Below, piece by piece: positions 36,559-44,329 of a DNA stretch of 64,000 nucleotides. The DNA lies in NCBI RefSeq assembly GCF_004023625.1, contig NZ_RPDJ01000005.1, positions 248,001 through 312,000 on the forward strand, given 5' to 3'. A program made the position numbers and the translations under genes. The stretch comes from Streptomyces cavernae (GTDB lineage Bacteria; Actinomycetota; Actinomycetes; Streptomycetales; Streptomycetaceae). Positions within the stretch are counted from its first letter, which is position 1. Each line of letters begins with the position of its first letter. The notes beneath the pieces are model-generated. The model ran no database searches. It was not told where the DNA came from and saw only the letters and a list, made by a program, of their open reading frames with translations.

Positions 36559-37056
36559 ATGGGAAAGCTGACGGTGCTTGCGCTGCGAGTCGTGCTCGCG
36601 GGGCTGCTCGCCGGCTCGGTGTTCGTCCAGGCGGTGATGGTGCCGCTGCTGGCCAGTGACCTGGAGGACCTCGACGCCGACATTGCGCACCTGCGCACCC
36701 CGACCCTCCTGATCGTGGTCCTGGGGATGGTGACGGTTCAGGTCGTCCTGGTCTGCGTGTGGCGGCTGGTGACCATGGTGCGACGCGGAACGGTGTTCTC
36801 CCACGCCGCCTTCCGGTACGTGCACATCGTGATCGGCGCGACGGTGACGGCGGCGCTCCTGGTGTTCGCGCTCGGAGTGGTCCTGGCGCCGGGCGAGGCC
36901 GTGCCCCCGGGCATCGTGCTGCTGATCGGCGGGGTGGGCCTGGCGGTCCTGGGAGTTGCGCTCATCGTCCTCGTGCTGCGGATGCTGCTCGCCCAGGCGG
37001 TGGCACGCGACGTCGAGGCGGCACAGATGCAGGCCGAACTGGAAGCGGTGATCTGA
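36559..37056 (+). CDS. DUF2975 membrane protein
   Basis: 165 aa with four hydrophobic segments (about residues 7-32, 46-68, 87-112 and 118-142). The long hydrophilic C-terminal helix ARDVEAAQMQAELEAVI is probably cytoplasmic. Matches DUF2975 in size and in the loop WRLVTMVRRGTVFSHAAFRYV. TGATG overlap with the HTH gene shows a two-gene operon. In this family the membrane protein is regularly paired with a small Cro-type regulator; the molecular role is unknown. Confidence 0.82.
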   Translation: MGKLTVLALRVVLAGLLAGSVFVQAVMVPLLASDLEDLDADIAHLRTPTLLIVVLGMVTVQVVLVCVWRLVTMVRRGTVFSHAAFRYVHIVIGATVTAALLVFALGVVLAPGEAVPPGIVLLIGGVGLAVLGVALIVLVLRMLLAQAVARDVEAAQMQAELEAVI

Positions 37057-37277
37057 TGCCGATCGCCGTCGACATCGACGTGATGCTGGCCAAGCGGAAG
37101 ATGTCCGTGGGCGAACTCGCGGACCGCGTCGGGATCACGCCCGCCAACCTGGCCGTGCTCAAGAACGGCCGCGCCAAGGCGGTGCGCTTCACGACCCTCG
37201 CCGCGCTCTGCGAGGTGCTCGAGTGCCAGCCGGGTGACCTACTGCGCTGGGAAGCCGACAACGCCGCGCACGACTGA
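37056..37277 (+). CDS. Small Cro/C1-type helix-turn-helix regulator (YozG-like)
   Basis: 73 aa, essentially one HTH domain: VDIDVMLAKRKMSVGELADRVGITPANLAVLKNGRAKAVRFTTLAALCEVLECQPGDLLRWE. Its ATG lies within the stop of DUF2975, so translation is coupled. Probably binds its own promoter and may respond to the membrane partner. Confidence 0.88.
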   Translation: MPIAVDIDVMLAKRKMSVGELADRVGITPANLAVLKNGRAKAVRFTTLAALCEVLECQPGDLLRWEADNAAHD

Positions 37278-37296
37278 CGCGCCGCCAGTTTCCGGA

Positions 37297-37734
37297 TCAG
37301 AACACGGCTGTCGCCAGCAGAGCGATCGCCGGCGGCAGGCCCTGGCCCAGGGCGCCACGCCACAGGCGTGGGAAGGAGATGACGAAGACGATCGCGGAGG
37401 CGATGAGGAACACGCACAAGTAGACGATCAGGGAGCGGCCGACGGTGGCATCGCCGGTGTGGAGGGCCACGACTCCGGCGACGAGACCGAGGCCGAGAAG
37501 GATGTTGTAGACGGCGACCCCCGAGCGCCACAGGGCGACTTCGGGTGCGTCGGCGGGGGAGGTCGTGAGGAAGACGCGGACCGCGGCACGGTCGTAGAAG
37601 AACCGTTCCAGAATTCCGACGACGAGGTGGGTCAACGCCGCGACGAGGGCGAAGACCTGTGTCACGAGGTTCACGGTCCGGAGTGTCCACCTCTTCTCCG
37701 GTCTCAGCAAGAGCGCGCGCCGGATCCCGCGCAC
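37297..37734 (-). CDS. DUF1304-like four-helix membrane protein
   Basis: 145 aa with four hydrophobic segments. VTQVFALVAALTHLVVGILERFFYDRAAVRVFL, then VAVYNILLGLGLVAGVVAL and a final VISFPRLWRGALGQGLPPAIALLAT follow the DUF1304 pattern. The start is uncertain: GTG at 37734 has GGAGG directly abutting it, and GTG at 37674, just before the first helix, has no well-placed site. Convergent with the HTH gene, 20 bp apart. Function unknown. Confidence 0.65.
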   Translation of the reverse strand: MRGIRRALLLRPEKRWTLRTVNLVTQVFALVAALTHLVVGILERFFYDRAAVRVFLTTSPADAPEVALWRSGVAVYNILLGLGLVAGVVALHTGDATVGRSLIVYLCVFLIASAIVFVISFPRLWRGALGQGLPPAIALLATAVF

Positions 37735-37946
37735 CCTCCGCGCTGAGCGGCGAACGCCGGGGCGGCCCGCCGGGGGTGGGGCGGGCCGCCGGCACGTCCC
37801 CCAGTGTCAGCGACGGCGCGGGCGGGAGGTTCCGAGGCGGAAGCGGAACCGGTCGGCACTGCCAGCACGGATCCCGCCGCGGCGACAGCCAGGACAACTG
37901 GCCCGGCAGGGTGTCTGCGTATACGTGTACGTGTACGTGAACGCAC
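37704..37946 (-). CDS. Possible small secreted protein
   Basis: 80 aa from a GTG with GAGAGG 8 nt upstream. N-terminus RSRTRTRIRRHPAG is strongly basic, followed by PVVLAVAAAGSVLAVP and a likely cleavage after GSASA, so it looks exported. The mature part is Gly/Pro/Ala-rich with two Cys at the end and no recognisable domain. It overlaps the longest form of the DUF1304 gene by 31 bp. The Arg-Thr repeats at the start come from a GTACGT tandem stretch. May be chance. Confidence 0.35.
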   Translation of the reverse strand: MRSRTRTRIRRHPAGPVVLAVAAAGSVLAVPTGSASASEPPARAVADTGGRAGGPPHPRRAAPAFAAQRGGCAGSGARSC

Positions 37947-38079
37947 AGCGTGTTCCTCTCAGTCGGGTATGAGCCAACTTTCGACGGGTGTGACGGCTAA
38001 AGTTCCATGTCCTGAACCCCGAACCGCTTCAGCTCATCGTGACCCGATGGCTCAGGCCCGATACACCGGAGAGCACCCG

Positions 38080-38466
38080 ATGAGGATCCACCTCACCAGC
38101 GTCTTCGTCGACGACCAGGAAAAGGCCCTGCGCTTCTACACCGACGTGCTGGGCTTCGTGAGGAAGCACGACGTCCCGCTGGGCAAGGACCGATGGCTGA
38201 CCGTGGTCTCGCCGGAAGATCCCGACGGAACGGAACTGCTGCTGGAGCCCTCCGGCCACCCCGCGGTGCAGCCGTACAAGACGGCGCTGGTCCAGGACGG
38301 CATCCCGGCCGCCTCTTTCGCCGTCGACGACGTGCAGGCGGAGTTCGGCCGGCTGCGTGAACTCGGGGTGCGGTTCACCCAGGAGCCGCTGGAGATGGGC
38401 ACGGTCACCACCGCGGTGCTGGACGACACCTGCGGCAACCTGATCCAGATCGTGCACAGCGAGTAG
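38080..38466 (+). CDS. VOC-family (glyoxalase/dioxygenase superfamily) protein
   Basis: 128 aa, two beta-alpha-beta-beta-beta modules: MRIHLTSVFVDDQEKALRFYTDVLGFVRKHDVPLGKDRWLTVVSPEDPDGTELLLEP and AASFAVDDVQAEFGRLRELGVRFTQEPLEMGTVTTAVLDDTCGNLIQIVH. One His near the start and Glu residues at the strand ends could bind a metal. Stands alone. Such proteins include lyases, thiol transferases and resistance proteins; role not determinable. Confidence 0.88.
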   Translation: MRIHLTSVFVDDQEKALRFYTDVLGFVRKHDVPLGKDRWLTVVSPEDPDGTELLLEPSGHPAVQPYKTALVQDGIPAASFAVDDVQAEFGRLRELGVRFTQEPLEMGTVTTAVLDDTCGNLIQIVHSE

Positions 38467-38529
38467 GGCTCCGGCCCAGGCGCCCGCCGCGATCCGCTGA
38501 CCGCAGCGGCGGCTGCGGGTGACGGTGCG

Positions 38530-38898
38530 TCAGGCCGGGCCGATGACCTTCTTGCGCAGGTGTCCGCAGACCACCGACGTCCGGACGTCGGCGAGTTCCG
38601 GGCGCTTCGTCAGCTTTTCCAGGACCACTGCGTGCAGATGGTCGGTGTCCCGGACGGCGACGTGCACCAGGAAGTCGTCGTTCCCGGTGAGGATGAAGAT
38701 CGAGATGACCTCCGGTATCCCCTCGAGGAAGGCCTGGAAGGCCTCGATCACCGCAGGTGTCGGTGGGCGGACCCGTGCGGCGATCACCGCCTGCAGCCCG
38801 CGGCCGATCGCCGTGAGGTCCGCCTCCGCGTGAAATCCCGTCAGGATGCCGCTCCTGCGCAGGGAGCGGATGATATGCGCGTACGAGGAGGAGGGTCC
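38530..38898 (-). pseudogene. Lrp/AsnC-family regulator missing most of its DNA-binding domain
   Basis: The C-terminal ligand/oligomerisation domain is intact: TAIGRGLQAVIAARVRPPTPAVIEAFQAFLEGIPEVISIFILTGNDDFLVHVAVRDTDHLHAVVLEKL. In-frame sequence before it, SSSYAHIIRSLRRSGILTGFHAEAD, is the recognition helix and linker of an Lrp-type HTH. Further upstream the frame becomes unrelated sequence overlapping the start of an EamA fragment on the other strand. No start codon with a ribosome-binding site is visible; the internal GTG at 38787 would yield only 85 aa. Confidence 0.65.
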
Positions 38899-38982
38899 GG
38901 TGGGCGCCGGCCCACGGTGTGGGCGGTGTGTGCGGTCATGGCGGCCGCGCTGTTCTGGAGCAGTTCCTACGCGGTGACCAAG
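38875..38982 (+). pseudogene. N-terminal fragment of an EamA/DMT-family transporter
   Basis: 36 codons of recognisable sequence ending WAVCAVMAAALFWSSSYAVTK, the first membrane helix of an EamA permease (normally about 300 aa). After VTK the frame continues into Pro/Arg-rich sequence unrelated to the family. Together with the Lrp fragment it looks like the two halves of a divergent regulator/exporter pair joined after deletion. Confidence 0.6.
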
Positions 38983-39058
38983 CGGGAAGGAAGCCTTCCG
39001 GGACCGCGACCACTCGGACCACCTCGGAGGCGGGGCCCCTGCCCGTCAGGGCGCGAGG

Positions 39059-39988
39059 TCAGGGCCGGCCGAGGGCCTCCTTCGCCGTGCGCAGCTCGGA
39101 GGAGCGGATGAAGGCCTCGCCGCGGTGAGCCACCAGTGAGCGAGGGTCCCGGGTGCCCATGGGGAAGGGCCAGTCGCTGCCGAGGACGATGTGGTCGGCT
39201 CCGAAGGTGGTGACCGCGAGGTCCACCACGGCGGGGTCGTGGGCGAGGCAGTCGACGTAGAAGCGGCGTACGGCGGTGCGTGGGGATTCCGTCAGGTCGG
39301 GGACGCCGGGGCGGTGGGTGTCGGCGCCGCGCTGCCAGCGGCCGACGACGGCGGGCAGCAGGCCGCCGCAGTGCACCAGCACGAACCGCAGGCGAGGATG
39401 TGTGGCGAGGACGTCGCCGAAGACGAGCTGGGCGGCGGCGAGCGCTGTCTCGCCAGGGTTGCCCAGGAGGTTGGCCAGGTAGAACGGGGTGAGGCGGGGG
39501 TCGGGGGCGGTTCCGGGGTGCAGCAGCAGGGTGCGGTCGTCGGCGTCCAGGGCCTTCCACAGCGGGGTGAGCGCGGGATCGGCGAGTGAGTAGGAGCCGC
39601 CGCCGGCCGCGGCGGTCAGTCCGGCCCACCGCTCGTCGTCGCGGATGCGCGCGTACTCGTCGAGTGCGAGACCGGGGTGTTCCAGGGGGAGGTAGGCGAG
39701 CGGGGTGAGCCGGTCATGGCGGTCCAGTGCGCTCAGCAGGCCGTCGTTGACGGAACGCACCCAGTCGCGTGCCGTGTCCTCGTCGAGGTCCTGCCGGAAG
39801 AAGGGAGGCGGGATGGTGACGACCGCTTCGTCGAGGTCCGCCGCGTCGAGGTACTCCACCAGCCTGTCGGGCCGGTGGAGATCCGGTGGGCCGACCGGGT
39901 GTCCGTCGATCAACACGAGGCCGTCGGTGTTGCGAGCGTGTTCGCCGAGGTCCGGGGCGAGGTGGGTGTGCAGGTCGATGCCGGGCAC
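39059..39988 (-). CDS. Amidohydrolase 2-family enzyme (ACMSD-like decarboxylase/hydrolase)
   Basis: 309-aa TIM-barrel metal enzyme. PGIDLHTHLAPD carries the N-terminal HxH metal site; LLLHPGTAP, LVHCGGLLP and IVLGSDWPFPMG supply the later His and Asp ligands. This layout is that of ACMSD, gamma-resorcylate and dihydroxypicolinate-type decarboxylases. GTG start, 30 nt after coxG. Last gene of the StyA/Mo-hydroxylase operon, where a non-oxidative decarboxylation or a ring-fragment hydrolysis would be expected. Confidence 0.82.
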   Translation of the reverse strand: MPGIDLHTHLAPDLGEHARNTDGLVLIDGHPVGPPDLHRPDRLVEYLDAADLDEAVVTIPPPFFRQDLDEDTARDWVRSVNDGLLSALDRHDRLTPLAYLPLEHPGLALDEYARIRDDERWAGLTAAAGGGSYSLADPALTPLWKALDADDRTLLLHPGTAPDPRLTPFYLANLLGNPGETALAAAQLVFGDVLATHPRLRFVLVHCGGLLPAVVGRWQRGADTHRPGVPDLTESPRTAVRRFYVDCLAHDPAVVDLAVTTFGADHIVLGSDWPFPMGTRDPRSLVAHRGEAFIRSSELRTAKEALGRP

Positions 39989-40018
39989 AGTGACACTCCG
40001 ATCGCGCGAGGTAACAGA

Positions 40019-40444
40019 TCAGGCCAGGGCCGCCGCGCCCCGCAGTACTTCGGCGATGGCCCGGTTCGCGACCTCGCGGGCCACGCGCTGGCCGACGCTG
40101 GCGGCCGGTCCGCGGAGCGCCAGCTCGGCGGACCAGGTGACCCGACTGCCCGACTCCCCGGCGGTGAAGGCGAGTTCGATGCGCACGTCCACGGCGTGCT
40201 GGGCCCGTACGGCGTGCACCGCGAGCACCGCTCCGGACGCGTCGGCGCGTTCGGTGCGGATGCGGGTCCGCAGGGGGAGCGGGCCGAAGGGGGTGGCCGG
40301 GGTGAACAGGGCGCGCACCGCGCCGTCCGCGTCGGTCGTCACCTCGTCCAGGGTGGCGACGGCCTTCAGTTCGTCGGTGCGGCCGGCCAGCGCCGCGAGT
40401 GCGGCGCCGGACCCGGCGGTCGTGAACTCTCCGGTGAGGCGCAT
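40019..40444 (-). CDS. CoxG-like SRPBCC protein
   Basis: 141 aa of the CO-dehydrogenase subunit G family: LTGEFTTAGSGAALAALAGRTDELKAVATLDEVT, RVTWSAELALRGPAASVGQRVAREVANRAIAEVL. CoxG-type proteins accompany molybdenum hydroxylases and in some cases recruit them to the membrane. ATG overlaps the stop of the large subunit (ATGA). The protein is short and lacks the long basic or hydrophobic tail that some CoxG proteins use for anchoring. Confidence 0.82.
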   Translation of the reverse strand: MRLTGEFTTAGSGAALAALAGRTDELKAVATLDEVTTDADGAVRALFTPATPFGPLPLRTRIRTERADASGAVLAVHAVRAQHAVDVRIELAFTAGESGSRVTWSAELALRGPAASVGQRVAREVANRAIAEVLRGAAALA

Positions 40445-42900
40445 CAGTCCACCTTGACCTTCTCGGCATCGGCGCCGCGCAGGGCCCGGAGGACATGCTC
40501 CGGGGGGTTGTAGGAGTCGAGGATCATTCCGTGGTCGCCGACGGCGTCCTGGATCGCGGCACAGATCGCGTGCAGCGGCGCGCCGCCGCCCTCGCCCATG
40601 CCCTTGGCGCCGATCGGGGTGAACGGGGAGGGGCTCACCACGTTGTCGTAGCGCAGGCTGGGCATGTCGTACGCCGTCGCCGCGTGGTAGTCGTAGAAGT
40701 TCGCGGCCGTGAGCTGGCCGTCCGCGTCGTAGCCGAAGTGTTCGAAGAGCGCGGCCGAGATGCCGTGCGCGGTGGCCCCGTGCACCTGGCCCTCGATCAC
40801 CATCGGGTTGATCGGCGTACCGCAGTCGTCGACCATCCCGTAGCGCAGGATGGCGGTCTGGCCCGTCTCCTCGTCGATCTCCAGGACGCAGGCGTGGATC
40901 TGCGTGGCGTAGGTGAGGGTCAGATTGCCGAACTTCTCTTCCAGGTCGGGCAGTTCGAACGGCGCCCGGTAGACGGCGCGTCCGACGAGGCCCACCTCGT
41001 CGGCCACCTCCGGCGGCAGGGAGCCGGGCGCGAAGTGGACGATGCCGGCGATCGCGTCGAAGGGCAGGGCGCGTTCGGCGTCGTCGCGGACCTTGGCCAG
41101 GCCGCCCTCCAGGACGATGTCCTCCGGGGCGGCGCCGAGCACCGCGCCCGCGACGAGCTGGATCTCGTGGCTGAGTTTCCTGGTCGCGTTGATGATCGCG
41201 CCGATGCCGGTGACCGCGAACTGCGAGGCGTACGAGCCGGAGAAGCCGGTCTGCGCCGACAGGGCGGAGTCACCGCCCCGGTGCACGGTGATGTCGTCGT
41301 ACGTCAGGCCCAGCAGGTCGGCGACGACCTGGGCGACCGTGGTCTCGTGGCCCTGCCCGAAGGCGACGCCGCCGGTGACCGCGTACACCGTGCCGTCCGC
41401 GCCGAGCCGCACCAGGCCTCCCTCGGTGTTGCCGGCGAACGGCAGGTGCGGGTTGATCAGGCGGGCCTGCGCGAAGTTGTTGGTGCCGGAGTCGAGGGTG
41501 GAGCCGATGCCTATGCCGATGCGCTTGCCCGTGCCGCGTGCCCGCTCCTGAAGCCGTCTCGCGTCCTCGTAGTCGATCAGGTCGAGGGCCTTGCGCAGGG
41601 ACAGCGGCAGGTCACCGGAGTCGTACACGCAGCCGTTGACGGTGGTGTACGGGTACTGGTTCGGCTGGACGTAGTTCTTGAGGCGGAACCCGACCGGGTC
41701 GAAGCCGAGTTTGTGGGCGGCGATGTCCATCATGCGCTCCACGACCCACATGTGCTGCAGGCGTGAGTAGCCGCGGTTGGGGTGGACGGGGCCCTTGTTG
41801 GTGTAGACGGAGCGGTAGCGGACCTTCAGATGCTTAAGCTGGTACGCGGCATTGGCGACCTGGGTCCAGATGGCGGCGCCGAGCGGCTCGTAGCGGGTGT
41901 ACGCGCCCACGTCGTCCAGTGCCTCGTAGGTCAGGCCGAGGACCGTGCCGTCGTCCTGCACCGCCAGCTTGACGTCGCGGAACCAGCGTTCGTTGCCGTG
42001 GCCGCCCATGTAGTGGTGCTCGGTGCGGGTCTCGGTCCAGCGCAGCGGGCGGCGCAGCTTGCGGGCCAGAAGGGCGACCGCGGTGGCGGGCACGTACATG
42101 CCGATCTTCACGCCGAAGGAGCCGCCGATGTCCTTGCTGACGATACGGATGCGTTCGGCGGGGTGCCTCATCGCGGACGCCATCATGAGCGTGGTGATCT
42201 GCGGCATCGCGCAGCCGCCGGTGATGTGGAAGAAGTCCGTGCCGGGGTCGTACTGGGCGGTGACGACCATGCACTCCAGGGGAGTGGAGCTGAAGCGGTG
42301 GAAGTGCAACTCGTCGACGCTGATGACGTGGTCGGCGTGTTCGAGGGCGAACTCCACGTCGCCCCAGTCGTACAGGCCCTCCCACGCCACATTGGTCTTC
42401 GTCTGCGCGTGGATCACCGGAGCGTCCGGGGTGACCGCGTCGCGGGCGTCGACCACGGGCCTGAGCGGCTCGTAGTCCACGGCCACGGCCGCGGCGGCGT
42501 CTCGGGCCGCCTCGCGCGAGTCCGCGGCGACGGCGACGACCGGCTCGCCCACGAAGCGGACCACCCCTCCGCCGGCCAGGCAGCGGTCCACCTCCGGCTC
42601 GGCGCCCTCGGGCGGCCCCTGGATCTCCATGAACGGCTCGGTGAGGGACGCCGCCTCCTCCGGCAGCAGACAGCCGAGGTAGCCGGGCACCCGGGTCGCG
42701 GCCGAGACGTCGATGCCGGTGATGCGGGCATGGGCGTACGGGGAGCGGACGAAGAAGACGTGTCCGAGCCGGTGGATCGGCGTGTCGTCGCCGAACTCGC
42801 CCTCGGCGCGCAGCAGCCGGTCGTCCTCCTTGCGGGGCATGGCCCTGCCGGTCCATGCCCGGGTGCCGGTCTCGGTAGAGGTCTGGGTGGTCGTGCTCAC
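40444..42900 (-). CDS. Molybdenum hydroxylase large (Mo-cofactor) subunit
   Basis: 818-aa xanthine-dehydrogenase-family subunit carrying the molybdopterin cytosine dinucleotide site. RAMPRKEDDRLLRAEGEFGDD opens the protein; GGCAMPQ, DIGGSFGVKIGMY and GVAFGQGHETTVAQV are cofactor loops. The catalytic Glu is in GAKGMGEGGGAP (Glu770). The substrate loop reads GPVHPNRGYSRLQHMW, not the Cys-containing AYRCSFR loop of genuine CO dehydrogenase, so it hydroxylates an organic, probably aromatic or N-heteroaromatic, substrate. GTG start overlapping the Fe-S subunit (GTGA). Confidence 0.9.
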   Translation of the reverse strand: MSTTTQTSTETGTRAWTGRAMPRKEDDRLLRAEGEFGDDTPIHRLGHVFFVRSPYAHARITGIDVSAATRVPGYLGCLLPEEAASLTEPFMEIQGPPEGAEPEVDRCLAGGGVVRFVGEPVVAVAADSREAARDAAAAVAVDYEPLRPVVDARDAVTPDAPVIHAQTKTNVAWEGLYDWGDVEFALEHADHVISVDELHFHRFSSTPLECMVVTAQYDPGTDFFHITGGCAMPQITTLMMASAMRHPAERIRIVSKDIGGSFGVKIGMYVPATAVALLARKLRRPLRWTETRTEHHYMGGHGNERWFRDVKLAVQDDGTVLGLTYEALDDVGAYTRYEPLGAAIWTQVANAAYQLKHLKVRYRSVYTNKGPVHPNRGYSRLQHMWVVERMMDIAAHKLGFDPVGFRLKNYVQPNQYPYTTVNGCVYDSGDLPLSLRKALDLIDYEDARRLQERARGTGKRIGIGIGSTLDSGTNNFAQARLINPHLPFAGNTEGGLVRLGADGTVYAVTGGVAFGQGHETTVAQVVADLLGLTYDDITVHRGGDSALSAQTGFSGSYASQFAVTGIGAIINATRKLSHEIQLVAGAVLGAAPEDIVLEGGLAKVRDDAERALPFDAIAGIVHFAPGSLPPEVADEVGLVGRAVYRAPFELPDLEEKFGNLTLTYATQIHACVLEIDEETGQTAILRYGMVDDCGTPINPMVIEGQVHGATAHGISAALFEHFGYDADGQLTAANFYDYHAATAYDMPSLRYDNVVSPSPFTPIGAKGMGEGGGAPLHAICAAIQDAVGDHGMILDSYNPPEHVLRALRGADAEKVKVD

Positions 42901-43445
42901 TGTGCCTCGCCCTCCTCGTGGCCGTGGGGCTTCTGTACGTCCTGGCCGGCGGCGGCGCGGATGGCGCGGACGATGTTCTCGTAGCCGGTGCAGCGGCAGA
43001 TGTTGCCCTTCAGGGCGCGGCGCACCGACCGGTCGGTGATCTCCTCGCCGGACTCCAGGAGGTCGGTGGCGGTCATCAGCATGCCCGAGGTGCAGTAGCC
43101 GCACTGCAGGGCGTGGTGTTTCTTGAAGCACTGCTGGAGGTTGTTGAGGGTGCCGTCCTCGGCGGCCAGCGAGGCGGCCGTGTCCACCTCCGTGCCGTCC
43201 GCCTGGACTGCCAGGATCATGCAGGACTTGGCGAGACGGCCGTTCCAACGGACTGTGCAGGCACCACAGTTGCCGGTGTCGCAGCCGATCTTCGGGCCGC
43301 GTTTGTCGAGTTCGTCGCGGAGCCAGTGGACGAGCAGCGTACGGGAGGAGACGGTGCCCTCCTCGGTGCGGCCGTCGACGACGACCTCGATGGCATGGAC
43401 GTCGGGAGCCGGGCTCTCGACGGTTGTGTGGTCGGCGACGGTCAT
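42897..43445 (-). CDS. Molybdenum hydroxylase small subunit (two [2Fe-2S] clusters)
   Basis: 182 aa. Plant-type cluster from Cys55, Cys60, Cys63 and Cys75 in GCDTGNCGACTVRWNG; second cluster from Cys115, Cys118, Cys150 and Cys152 in LQCGYCTSGM and GNICRCTGY. This is the complete set for electron transfer from Mo to FAD. The C-terminal tail DVQKPHGHEEGEAQ is extra. Overlaps both neighbours by 4 nt. Confidence 0.95.
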   Translation of the reverse strand: MTVADHTTVESPAPDVHAIEVVVDGRTEEGTVSSRTLLVHWLRDELDKRGPKIGCDTGNCGACTVRWNGRLAKSCMILAVQADGTEVDTAASLAAEDGTLNNLQQCFKKHHALQCGYCTSGMLMTATDLLESGEEITDRSVRRALKGNICRCTGYENIVRAIRAAAGQDVQKPHGHEEGEAQ

Positions 43446-44314
43446 GCCGCGACACTCCTTTCCACCGCGTCGTCGAGCGCGCGGCGCAGCTGGACCCTGG
43501 TCATCTCCAGGCGGTAGGCGGCGGAGGCGTGTGCGTCGCCCACGGTCTCCACGTCTGCCTCGTCGAACGCGGTCAGGGCCGCGTCGGTGAGCCGGGTGTC
43601 GGCGGGGTGCCCGAGCAGTGCCTGCTCCACAGTCGCGAGCCGGAGCGGCGAGCCGGGCACCGCGCCGAGGACGACCCGGGCGTCCTCCACCCTCCCGTCG
43701 ATCACGTCCAGCCGGACCACAACCCGGGCCAACGCCCAGGAATCGGCCGCGAGTTGCAGGTGCCGGTGCACGATGCGGGTGCCTTCCGGCAGTGGCTTGA
43801 GACGGACGGACATCAGCAACTCGCCCGGCCGCAGCGCGGTCGCCAGGCTGCCCGCGAAGAGCGTGTCGGCGGTGATGCTGCGCCAGCCGGCCGTCGACGT
43901 GATGTGGAACCAGGCGCCCAGCGCGGTGAGCAACGGGGGGAAGTTGTTGGTCGGGTCGTTCAGGCAGCAGTTGCCGCCGATGGTGCCCCGGTTGCGAACC
44001 TGCCTGTCCACCAGGCCCGCCGCCATGTCGGCCACCGACGGCTGGTGGTGCCGTACGACAGGGGAAGCGGCGATCTCGGCATACGTGGTGGCCGCGCCGA
44101 TCACGAGCGAGCCGTCGTCGGCGACCTCGATGCCACGCAGCTCTTCGAGGCGATGGACGTCGACGAGAGCCGTCGGCTGGACCAGATCGAGCTTGAGAGC
44201 GTTGATCATGGTCTGGCCGCCGGCGAGCACGGCCGCTCCGTCGATCGCGGCGAGCAGACTCGCCGCCTCGGCCACGGACTGGGGGCGCACATAGCGCACG
44301 GGAGGAAGGATCAT
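43442..44314 (-). CDS. Molybdenum hydroxylase medium (FAD) subunit
   Basis: 290-aa FAD-binding subunit. YVRPQSVAEAASLL, LAGGQTMINALKLDLVQPTALVDV and RNRGTIGGNCCLNDPTNNFPPLL are the two FAD-binding motifs of the CoxM family. It passes electrons from the Fe-S clusters to an acceptor. 15 nt after the styA2B stop, showing that the hydroxylase belongs to the StyA operon. Confidence 0.93.
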   Translation of the reverse strand: MILPPVRYVRPQSVAEAASLLAAIDGAAVLAGGQTMINALKLDLVQPTALVDVHRLEELRGIEVADDGSLVIGAATTYAEIAASPVVRHHQPSVADMAAGLVDRQVRNRGTIGGNCCLNDPTNNFPPLLTALGAWFHITSTAGWRSITADTLFAGSLATALRPGELLMSVRLKPLPEGTRIVHRHLQLAADSWALARVVVRLDVIDGRVEDARVVLGAVPGSPLRLATVEQALLGHPADTRLTDAALTAFDEADVETVGDAHASAAYRLEMTRVQLRRALDDAVERSVAA

Positions 44315-44329
44315 CGGGGCCTCACTCGG

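Noticed and set aside
40444..44314. Aerobic CO dehydrogenase (coxMSL)
   Set aside because: The large subunit lacks the Cys-containing AYRCSFR loop, and the context is aromatic catabolism; only the fold and subunit plan match.
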